Source: Anopheles merus (Eukaryota; Arthropoda; Insecta; Diptera; Culicidae). From it: a stretch of 64,000 nt of DNA. The stretch is from contig NC_054084.1 of the NCBI RefSeq assembly GCF_017562075.2, forward strand, positions 33,156,133-33,220,132. The letters run 5' to 3'. The position numbers and the translations under genes were made by a program. Below, piece after piece: positions 23,244 through 35,200 of the stretch. The notes under the pieces are model-generated. The model worked only from the letters and a program-made list of their open reading frames with translations. It had not been told where the DNA came from and did no database searches. Positions within the stretch are counted from its first letter, which is position 1; every line of letters starts with the position of its first letter.

Positions 23244-26200
23244 GAGGGAGAGTTTACAGGGTTTTCCACGAGTTCTCATAGCCGTGGGACACTTAATGAA
23301 CTTTTTCTAACATGAAATGAACTTAATGTAATGGAAATTGAACAGGAATCCAACAGGAATTTCCAAGGAGCCTGCCCAAAAGGGTGCCATAGAGTCCAAT
23401 TTCCAACAGTTCACTTCCCCCTGGAACCCTAGAAACCCTGGAAAACCCTGTATTATCAATTTGAAAGCTGGTTAGCTTAAGAATGAAGCTAATCCATGTC
23501 ATGGTGACGTGTATTTTCCATTTTATGGCATATATTTTGCAAATTTTGTTAGAACACGTTAAAAAAAGCAAGATAGCTTATATAAACCTTTGTTGTGGAA
23601 TGTCGATCACTTGCCAGGGAGGTCTTAAAACACCCTCACCTCTCAGGAGGAGATTCACAACATGATAGACGATTTACAGAGTGGTGGGGGATGAACGTTA
23701 CACATTCCGACACTGTCCGCTTTGTCCCGTGTTCTCTCTCTCTCTCTCTCTCTCGCTCTCTCACTAGCCCTTCTCCTCGCGATCACGTTTGTGCGTGATC
23801 GTGTTTCATCCTCAAAACGACCTTGCCCCATTCCATCCACCACCTTTCTTTTTTTTGCGGCTGCTGCTGCTGCCGCTCCCACTTTCTCGCCAGCACATTT
23901 GTGCCCCCCTTTCCTTTCCGCTCCTTCCCTGTCGTTGTTGTTGTTGGCTCGGCGACGAGCGCACATTTCCGTTTTGTTGCGGTCAACTTTCGCCGCGCGC
24001 TCACAAACCACAACGCGAACCCACCGTCGTCAACTCTGTTTTGTATCGTTCTTTTTTTTCGTTGTTGTTGCTTCGACACATTCCCACCTGGTGGTGGTGA
24101 TGCTGCCGGTGGCTTTCTCCCGGCCTATTCGCCGCCTCCACCTCTCTCCAGCTCACACTCTCCCCTTTGCCGGTAGGGCTTTCAGGGAAAACTGTTTTTC
24201 TTTTCCGTTTTTTTGTGTTTTTGTGGCGGAAACAGTCACGTCTCTTGTGTGACAGGCGGCGGCCGGTGCACAGGGAGCCACTTCTTGGCGTCCCATTCCG
24301 TACCATGCCTGTCCACTTGTGCGTCAAACTTGCGCATACACACATATTAATCTTGCCGTCGGTGGCGTTTTCCCCTTCCTCCTCCGTACATCACCCGGCT
24401 TTCGGTTGGAAAAACATTGTCCCTAAGCAAAATTTGGTAAAATAATCAAAACGATGGTGTAAAGTGTAAGTAACCGTTGTTTGGATTGGAGCATCCTGCA
24501 TCCGGGGTTGTTGAGGAACAGAAATTGTTTCTGTTTTTTATGTTGCTTTCTTGCTCTGTACGGTGTTTTTCGATACATTAAGGCGGTTTTTCACTTGCGT
24601 TACTCCCCCCTCCCTAAAACAAAAAAAAAGAACACGTGTTATTTTTGGTGGTCATGTTGAAATTATTCATTTTCCCGGTGGGTTTGCCATATAGTTTCCA
24701 TCAATGCGTAATCGAAGAAAAAGTGCTGCTTCTACTTGGTAATATATTTCCCACGCCTTAATTCTATTCTGAGAAAGCAATGAACACAGTTTAGTAGAGA
24801 TTGAATGTTTCTTTTCCACTGGAATGACGTAAAAGTTGTTTGAGTTGTTTGTTGTTAACGAATTCAGCAACATTTAAGCAGGTTATTGTGACCTAACTAG
24901 TGTTGGGTGAATCTGATTCAGATTCATGAATCTGAATTGATCTTTGAAATGATTCAACGATTCTGAATCTTCAAAGATTAATAAATCTCAAAGATTCATA
25001 AACCTCAAAGAATCATCAAACTCAAAGATTCATGAATCTCGAAAAATGAACGAATTTCAAGGAATATATAAATTTTCATGGATTCATAGGGCTTGAGCTT
25101 TTCATTATTCTTTTTACTTGGAGTAACAACCAACGTGATCATCGTGATCATACAGGCTTTAGCCACTTCTTGGCTACGGGGAGACGGCCCATGCGAGGCT
25201 TGAACCGACGACAGGCCCTGTTGTTAGGATGTTGATGGATTTATGAATCTTTAGAGAAATTAGAGATTCATGAAGCTTTGAAGATGAATGGATCTTTGAA
25301 GAGTCGATTCGAGATTCGATTCACTCATGACTGAAGATTTATATGTATGAATCTCAACGAATGATTCATGAATCGCAACACTAGACCCTAACATTTATCC
25401 TGCACAGTTACTTCCTTATAAAATGTATGGAGAAGATCTGCGTAGAAAGTAAATGACGATACCTTGATTGCGTTGAAACGCATAATAACCTCGATAACAG
25501 GATATTCGGGATGTTGTAAGGTACATCAAAAATAGTCCTAAATTGGGTGAGAAATAATGAAAACCCCCTAGCTTGAACCCGATGGTATTTGCAAGTCTCA
25601 AACACACACTTTCCAATCGCTATCGCCTACCGTCTCCCGGAAGTAGCTCGACATTTGACAGGTTTCAAATCCCGCGAAGACGCTTTACGATGAGCGCAAC
25701 GACTCGAATGTTTCACGGCAGCTCATTATGTGTATACTTCCTTATCAGCATCCCTGTCACCCAAAAAAAAAAGGTCAATGTTGACCTTTTACTGTTGGCG
25801 GAAGAGTTTGGAATAGATTTGGAACCATCAAATCAAAAAAACCTAACCGATGTGAGCAAACATGAGGGACATCCCAATCATTTGAACGAATCAAACACCA
25901 AACCACAACCCGAAACTGGAACGGCCTCACTACGATGGAGGGAGAGAGTCAGAAAACGACGAGAACGGTGCGCACTGTTTTGACATTGACCCATGGCAAC
26001 GAAAGCCTAGTGTCTTTCCACGGGTTTACCGGGGTAGAAGGCAGGAAGGTCGTGATCAATTCCCTTCCTTGTAGAAGATCGAATCCAGAGACGGTACGCT
26101 GACAAGCCCAAAACCACCCTCCAAAGACCGATGGTGAAAGAAGCGCTCCCAAACACAGACACAGCAGAGTCTCTTCACAGACACTGGAAAAGATGCGCTG

Positions 26201-29200
26201 GTTGTGCGCACTATCGGAAACTTGTTGTAAACAATGTTAATTGGACAAATGAATTACACTTTGGTACGGTCAGCGCACGCGCGCTCGCGCGCAATAACGC
26301 AATTGCAGGCAGGACTCTGGATGATGCGCACGAAGCTGTTGTTGATTCGATTGAGCGGTTCACCCGCTTCACCCCTCATGCAAGGGGGGGAAAGGGAAAG
26401 TATTGAACGAAGACGACGACGACGACGATGCCAATGCGCAACACTCTCGTTCCGGTTGGAATCATTCGTCACCAAATGGAACAAAGAAAGGACAGAGCAG
26501 AAGAGCCCTTTGTTTGGTTTGAGTAAAGTGCAAAAAACGGCAAGAAGGGAGCTTAATATCCCGCTAACACACAACCTTTCCCCTACAAAATTGGGGATGG
26601 ATATTTGGATTATAATCGTTTTTTTGTGTGTTCTTGTTTTAGGTGAACGTTCCGGCAGAAGAGAAAGCGATTAAGGGACACCGAAGGTCGCAGCAATCTG
26701 TCCCGCGGCTGTGCTGAGGACACAATTTCTTATTTATTGCCTATTGATTCATCCGGATCGGAAGCTGCCAAAGGCGCCCGGGGGCGCTCGAGCGCGTGCC
26801 ATTCGATGCTGCGATCGTCTCAGCCGTCGTCACGATCTACACTTGAGTTCCGATTGTTGTCTCGAGCCCCCCACGATACGGCCTGCTGTGTGCAGCACAC
26901 ATTCACACACAAATACGCGCGATGAAAAAAAAAAACAGCGCTACTTGTTGTGACTGCTGGTGACCCAGAAAGGAGACACCCTTTGGCACCAATCCGACCG
27001 ACCGACGACATCTCGTGATCGCGCTGCGCTCAGATTCCCCGCGTTCTCGACGATGCGCCACGGGTGCCGATTTAAAGTTTTGCAGCGATGCGTCGTCGTC
27101 GTCGTCGTCGGGCGGCTGTGATGCTTGCTGACCTTCCCTCCCCCCCTCTGTGCGTAGTATGCCAACGCGCTTTTGCCGCTCGGTCGGAATGAACGCCGTC
27201 AAGATGAAGGAAGAACGTGCCGCGCGCTTTGTGGTGGTGAGCTGCACGCGGTGCGTGTGCGGTTTAGCGAAAATATTTATGTTTTGTTTTCACCTTTTGC
27301 ATCAAATCCTGCTGCTGCTGCTGCTGCTGCTGTTGGCGCTGTTTGTCATCGTTTTCAATCGCTACTGTGTCACGACCGCGTGTTGGGTGTAGAGCGAGAG
27401 CGAGCGAGATCTCTTGTACTTGATTTACTTTTGGGTCTATTACAAGAGGATTAAGCTACTGTTTTATTTTTTCGTTTGTATTTATGTACACGCTTCTCAC
27501 GAGATAAGTCCTAGTGCGAGCTGCGTTGTTTGCATTAATCCCAGCTGTTTGTTTACACGCCAAGAGAATCGGAGCAGCAGCAAAAGCAGAACGCTGCAGG
27601 CGGTCACAGTCACGGTGGGGTCTAGGCGGGCTGATCGTTGTTTAAATATTTGAACAGTTTCATTTAAATGCTCTTTTTCACACTCGGATCTCGTATGCGG
27701 ATCGTGATCCTCTTATCCAAACTGATAAGACATTATGATTAAACTTTTGCAAAACGAGAAAGTGCAAACAATTTTCTGCTCAAACTCTCACGCAAAAATA
27801 AATAGCATTGCCTTTAAAGCGGTTCCTTATTTGATTTTCTTATGGTATTTCTTTCCTTTTTTTAGCACGGGAACGAAATAGCCGGAAAAAGAGGCGCCTT
27901 TTTGGATCGTTGGCAGGAGAAAAGGTGCTAATGGACCGGCTCACGACGATGTCGAGCGGCGGCGCTCGCGGAGTGGAAGCGTCGTGATAAAAAAAACACC
28001 GAACCCCACCAACAAACTCGTCGAAAGTGGGTTAACGAAGGAGGGGGGGGGGGAGGGGGAGAGGCCACCACGACGCAACGCGTCCATTACCCCCTTCTAT
28101 GTGAAATGTCCAGCATGCGTCTCTCTGGCGGTGGTGGGCAGCATAAAAGCATTCTTGTAGCATAGTTTTTGTTTTAAAACCTCATAAGCTTGGAGTAGCC
28201 CAGGAGAGAGAGAGAGACCCGCATCATCACTTTCACTTGGCTCAGTGCTAAAAGGGGAAGGATTGTTTAGGGGGTTAAGAGCGCGTTGCAACAAATTCCA
28301 CCCCATAACAAGATCGCGCCGAGTCGAGAGATAGATCACGCCGCTCGTCGTATCTCTCCCGTCCACCCAGAGGGGTGTAAAAGTGATAAAAGCTTCGATT
28401 TAAATGTAAGCCCGCACTCTCGCTTTGCCGCGAGTGTGCACAGCTACATGCAGCGCGTCTCATTAGCGCAGGTCCCTCCACACCTTCCTTCTAACGGCGT
28501 CGGCGAAATGGGCAGATTTATGGTGCAACAACAGTCTGTTGCTGCTGCTGCTGCTGCGGTGGCTGCTGCTGCTGCATCGAATTGCAGCTAATTGAAAAAT
28601 CTGATTACCCTTTCACATGCGCGCGCGTCGTACACGGGGGGCGCAAAAGTTACAAGGAGAGGAGGAGAGAGCACGTGTTGTCGGGCGCTAATTCGTTCAA
28701 CGGTTTCGAATCAATTCAAACACCCCGTAGCAAGCAAGTAAGCTAGTTGGTCAAACCTCTGTAGCGAATCGTTATTTCATTTGCCCTGTGTGCGTGTACA
28801 GTGGATGTGTGAAAAATTATGAAGAAATATTAAAATTAATAATCTGCTGAACGACACCAAAGCGGTAACCGGGGGTTGACGTTCGTCGCTTGCTGCATTT
28901 AAAGGCATCCGAAATTGCACCTGTGTCAGCGGGGTACCTGTCCGCAATAACCCTTTTCCACACCGGGAGAAAAGGGTGATTTACACCTTACCTACCTATA
29001 CACCCGGTTCTCTGGACCGGCATTACCTGTGACGCGTTATAATCCGTGCAACAAAACGCTTCGCCCCATAAATCGTCATGTTCTCAGCGGCTCCTTTATC
29101 TTTACGTAATCATGTGTGTGTGTGCGGGAATGAATAGTCCTTCACCCGTTTGTCGCAAAGTGTAAAACCCCCCCGTTTCGGAATGATTATTGTGCCGATG

Positions 29201-32200
29201 CGTATCGCAATAGAAATTTATGAGCTAACAACACCATTCCGTCGCCCTTTGTACCTGAATGTACATACCTGAATGTTGTGGGATTTTAATGGCTAATATG
29301 TTCATGCATTTTAAGTAACACACACACACACCCCCTCTCTAACTTGCCTTCTTTTTCCGTCGCAGGTTAAACTACTGTTGCTGGGCGCGGGCGAATCCGG
29401 CAAATCGACGTTTCTCAAGCAGATGCGAATCATTCACGGGATCAACTTTGAGCCCGAACTAATTAAAGAATACCAACATGTGATCTACCAAAACATAGTC
29501 AAAGGTAAAAACCGGACCCCGCTGGTCTTTAGCTAAAACAAAAATAAAAAAACATTAAAATATTAATTACGCCTTCCCTTTCGCAGGCATGCAAGTGTTG
29601 TGTGACGCTAGAGATAAGCTAGATATACCCTGGGAGCACCCGACATCGCAGCTGGCCGCGAACGAAGCGGTAATGTTTCACAGCGGCTGCCTGCTGGACG
29701 CCGAACAGTTCCACCAGTACGTTCCGCTCATCAACATCCTGTGGACGGATGGCGCCATCCGGAAGGCGTACGATCGACGAAGGGAGTTCCAAATTGTAAG
29801 TCAACTGTGCGGGAGAAGGGAAACAAAGAATCTCCGTGATGCGCCCCCTTCCGTTTGTGAGGGGGAATTCCAGTGCAAACTGTCGACGCACACGCTGGAC
29901 AGAATCGATCACGAAAAAGAAAGTCATGTCACGTACAGGAAGGGTTTGTTTTCTTTCTTGTGCTGTATTCAATCGGTTATAAACGGATAATTAGTCCGTC
30001 TTCTCGGCTGAAAAAACGCTGCTCGGAAAAGGAGTTTTGAGGTGGCCCGGTGGCAGCTGTTGCGCGCTGACGACACTTCACGATAATGGAACAATGTGAC
30101 CATGAGACTGCGTTTCAGCATAAGGATGAGATTTGAACTCATCGCTTGATGCGTGCAATGCTAATATCTTCAGTATGGCACTATGTGACCACAGCAACAT
30201 GGCAGTGAGCGCCTTCATTGTTACTAAACACTCGAATTCCAAGGTACCAAACGACTGTTTGCGACACATTGTGTTCCAAACCTTGCAACCCGTTGACTGC
30301 TGGCAGATGTGGAGACGCAGCAATTGCACCCTCCTGGTCACGTATGAAAGCGATCTTGATCTTGAGAGTGAAAGAGCAAAAGACACTTTGTTTGGAGAGA
30401 CAGCTTCGGTGCATTGGTCTGCAAAATAGGAAGCAAATGGATGATGTCTCCATTAAACGCGAACCTTCGGAGATGCTTTGCCAATGTTCGGCCTAGGGCC
30501 AGCTAGTCTCTCAAGAGTCAATTCGCGAAAACGAGCAAAGGTTAAGCAGTTGTAAAAATGGCTTTTTATTGGCGGTGTCAAATTTTACGAGCACGCGCGC
30601 GCGACCCGCTTTTTGCATACTACTGCTGCTCTTGCTTTTCTAACGGAACGCGTTACGAAGGTCGTTCGTAGATTGTAACCCATCCGTATAACGTTGGTCG
30701 TCATCTCTCCGGGCTCGAGCAGGACGAGAGCAATTATAGTGAGACGGAATCAACAGCAACACTTCACTCTGGGACTGGGGCTTGGGAATTAGCTCCTACC
30801 GGTCGGTTAACACAGCATCGAAGTGCTTTTGCCACATCATCGCCTTGAAGCACATTACGCTTTTGCGTTTGGCATGCGCGATCATCAAGCGGTATCAAAC
30901 GACTCTCAATCGACGGCGTGTGTCTTTATCATCATGCAGAAAAGTAGGGGGGAAGCTTCTTTTTTCCCACGGCAAAACGGCAAACCGGCTCCCGCGCCCG
31001 AAGTCGAGAAGATCATATTAATTTGCGTTAAATCACTTCCATGACCTCGACCATGTCGGTGTGTGTGCGTGTCTGCGTGTGTGTGAATGTATGCAAATAT
31101 TTGGCCCGAATACGTTAGACACCATCGCGCTTCCAAACTAACGACGCTCCAAACAAAACATCTGCCAGCTGTTGCAGTCGTTGGCAGCTAAAAGTTCGCG
31201 ATTTTATCCCTGTGCAGTGCCTGTCTGACTTGAACCAGCTGCTGCTGCTGGTGCTGCTGGCCAACAACCTCTGGACGGACGGAGTTGGCGATATTGTTTT
31301 GCTTTTTTGTCCATACACCCGGTGCGCCGGTGTTTAGGAGCAACACGGCCGCCGCAATGTGCATCGACTTTCTTTTGCCACTCGGGCAAGACGAACAACA
31401 CACACGGCACCGAACGAAGGGACGGCATTCCGCACATACGATTCCCATAACTCACATGTGTGTATGTATGTATGTGTTGCCTATTTTTAGGGAGCTTCCA
31501 GCACAATCTGCCTTCCCTTGGCTCGTGAAACATGGATGCTTCCGCGAATAACGTTGTTTTTTGTCGATAAGCGACGAGATGTTGATGATCATGATCATGA
31601 AGAAGAGAAACACACACACACTCAACGAATGGGCCTTGACCTAGAAAGTGGGTATTTTTCCCCCGGTCGGGAGACTGGAACGGGAAATACACCTCAGCTC
31701 AGCCTCAGAGTCAGGCCAAATAGACCGAACGGGTTTTTAGGGGGTTCGAGATGCCCGAGAGGTTGATTATTTGAAAGTGGAAGCGCACACAGCGTCGGGC
31801 CCGTCTCGGACGTGCGTGATTTATGTGACGAAAGATTTTCCTTGCGTGCAAAGTGGAAATGAAGGAAATGATCCTTCACCGGGCAGTGCCGACTGACGGC
31901 GTGGTTGGCTTCCACAATCCCAAATTGCAAGTGCTGATGCTTGTAACAATATTTACCACCCACGCGGGATGCTGTTCGTTCCTGTTTATGCTCCAGATTG
32001 CAATGCAAGAAAATGGGCAAGTAAGGCAGTTTTAATGCCACATTGCGCAGTTCCACAGTTTCGCACGCTCCTCCGTGGGGTGCCTTCGATGGGGGTGAAT
32101 TATGAAAAATAAATAAATAGTCTCGATTGAAGCGCGCACTAATTAAATGAAAATTGTGCACCACAATCACTACCACCATCATTGCTGCTACGTACCCACA

Positions 32201-35200
32201 TTTGTATGGTGGTGATCGTTTGTATGGTAGTGATCGGCCAACGCGGAGGTCAGGTGATATGAGTATCCAATCTAGTATCGCTGTTCACAACGAGCGAACG
32301 ATCGATCGATCGATCGATCCGCCTTCGTCAATCCAAAGACGGGGTTTTTACTCGGCAAAAGCGCGAGATGCCGCAGCGAGGTGGCAAAAATGTGCAATGT
32401 GTATCACAAACGCCCGCCTTTGCTCTTTGCAAGCACACACATGTTCGCGCTTCTAACGTTCTCTTTCTCTTTCCTTTCGCCACCCCGGTATGGGATGCTG
32501 TGTCATTGTCAATTGACTATGGATCGGATGGGAGTGCGCGCGCGTGCAACCGTATCGGTACCTGGTCCTCCCCCCTCCCTAGGATCGTTAGCGTGTGGAG
32601 GCCACCTTTTTTCACTGCGTAATCGACGCATCGGCCTACAACCTACAGGGGAAAAAGCATTGCATTCAATTTCAAAATCGACAATGATCGGTTTGCGCGT
32701 TTAAACTTCACCAGGACTGGAGGAGACCGTAGGCGATCGTGTGGTGATGTGTATGTGTGATTTATCATAATTCAAAATAAACTACACTCGGCCACCGAAG
32801 GGGGGGAGGGACATTCATTCTCTCACGGTGCTCAATGATGTTTTAAAGGCTTTTAAAATGATAAACACATAATCTTGTCCTCTCCTCGCCGCGACCCGTC
32901 CGGCGATCTTAAACTGAAACGACGCGGAATGGTTTGATATGGCAGAAACGGTGTGTGTGTGTGTGTGTGTGTGTGTATGCAGGGGCAAAGTAAAATAAAT
33001 AACGACAAATCCGTGCTGGTACGCGGTTCCTGCAAATAAATGCTTGTGCCGCGAGTGACGACATCTGGCCGTCGCTCCAGGTTTGTGCCGGCTCGTGAAA
33101 GGCGCTGTGCGCCTGCTCGAAATGGACACTAATAAAGTCAGTAGCAGCGGGTAAGAGAAGGGACAAAACAGGGGCTTCGGAATTGATAGGTTCGCAGGTA
33201 CGGTTGGTTAGCGATGGAATCAGATCGGTACGCAGAACGAGAGCAGCCACCACCATTAGCGGATTATTCACGTTCGCGAATGTAATGCGTGTATTTAATT
33301 TCAATTTTAATTAAATTTATGACAACCACCATCGCCGCGCCGTGTTGCGTTTTAAATGCTGCTGCTGTTGCACAACAAACAAACCCAGTAAGGACGCGAA
33401 CGGCGGGACACACTTTCATGCTTTGACAATGGAGGAATGTATGAATGAATACGAAACAGGCCATGCCGACGTGGTGGTGCGTTTACGCTGTGAGAGGATT
33501 AAGATTTTGTGTGTAAGCTGTCGATCTCAGCAGCAAAGAAGCGAAGAGGTATGATGGGAGCATGCGAAACTTCTAGTACCAAGCTTTGCCCCGGTGTGTG
33601 CTCACGCGAAGGTGCCAATGGGGACGTCAAATTGGCGGCTGTAGCAGCAGCCCCACAACAGCATGTTGCATTCGGGGCGGGGGGAATTTTGAACCATATG
33701 GGTGGAGAGAAGTAATAAACCACCACACCGAGTAAAGGTGTGCGGTATTGCACTCGGATCGGCGCAACAGCGGCTTTCGGTGTGGTGGGTTGTCGCCTCC
33801 ACAGCTGGCAAAGCACAACCGAGAGTGCAACCGAGACGAGAACCAACAGCCGCATTGCGAGGGTTGTGAACCATATTGGAATGGTAAAATAACACATTAG
33901 CAACATTTTCCTGCCACGACGATCCCTTCTGCGCCTAGTGGAAAAGTGCGCCAGCTTTGGGGGTTCGGTTCGGTACGGTTGTGATGGTGGTCACAACATG
34001 TGGTGCAATGGTGCTGTGAGACACGGTACCTAATCTTTGCGACCGAACTGTCGGTGTGGTGCATGCGTGTGTGGGAGAACAAGAATCCGGGAGATTGATG
34101 GTTGGTGGCAATTATACCCGCCAGCGGCAAAGTCTACTAATCGCAATACTTTGGATGGCCGTTAGTCGCATAGCCGAGCAATAGTGTGCGCTTCCGTCGA
34201 TCGGTGCTGCTGTCGGTTGACTGATGAGCGGAGCTCTAAACGGCGTATAAATTGACTGTTTAGTGGAACCAGTTTCATTAAGCGGCGGGAGGGGGGGGGG
34301 GACCTGTGCCACTGGTACAGGTGTGGGAATCGTTTTGCCTGAAACTGGAACTTTGTTGATTTGGATGGGGAGTATCTGTTGCAAGTAATTGACTGCGTTC
34401 TTTTAAGACCGTGATTAATGTATATTTTAAAAATTAAAGCTAGTAGGATATCAACCAATTACTAGACCATACAGATTATTTCTTCATCCCTGATACATGG
34501 CCCCTTGGTTTTCGATGAGGACCTTACACAGGGTTTTCCGAGAGTGTTAAAAGTTTCCTTGAGAAAGTCTTTATTGAAGCACTCTCCATACACAAAGCAG
34601 CAGACTTTTAAGTCGTCCTAGCATTGAATGGCCTGCCTCAGGAGTGCCCGCGGTCTCCCATCTTTGTCTGCCAATCCGTTATCCGTTATCCCGGTCTTAA
34701 TGGCGGACGCCTCCACGCTATCATGTCCCCTCAATTTGGGCCTAAAAAGACTTTACAGACTGGGTCGTCCGTTTTCATGTGTCCACCTGGAGCCTGGCAA
34801 GCTTGGTACGCTACACAACAATGAGAGCTCGCCGTACATCTCGTATAGCTTGTGGTCGTATAGCGGATACTCCATTGTGGCCTCGAATGCTTTGCATTGT
34901 ATTTCAGACGCGTATGTGAGTACCAGGTTCTTTGAGGTGAACTGATTTTTCAGGCTATAGAAAGACCGGTTGGCAGCATGCATCCTTGCGCGCAACTCCA
35001 CGTTCACTGCTGACCTTTGACCCGAGATCGGTGAATTCTGGGATGACTTCAAAAGTGCGTTCACCTATATGTACGTCACGCAAGTTTGGATTTGTTGTTG
35101 GTGGGGCGCTGATGTTGCCACCATTAGTTTGGTCTTTGTCTCGTTTTTCTGCAATCCGAGATTCTTTGCTGGGCTCTCGATGTTGGCCTGCTAACGACGA

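Larger units (their letters stand above)
21453..29365 (+). other. cta: cta intron 1 (7.9 kb)
   Basis: Holds a long GA microsatellite (23165-23250), a MITE-like element (23254-23452), a GC-rich segment near 23.7-24.3 kb, a hAT-like inverted-repeat element with a SINE-like core (24898-25383), and CA, CTG and poly-G tracts at 26.2-28.6 kb. A possible alternative first exon lies at 27158-27236. No other coding exon was recognised. Confidence 0.7.

Noticed and set aside
23722..24252. Open frames on both strands in the GC-rich part of cta intron 1
   Set aside because: Consist of Ser/Leu, Ala and Arg-Glu runs from CT and GCTGCT repeats; no domain.
30105..30190. Functional tRNA gene
   Set aside because: Good T-arm but no matching acceptor stem or clear anticodon arm.
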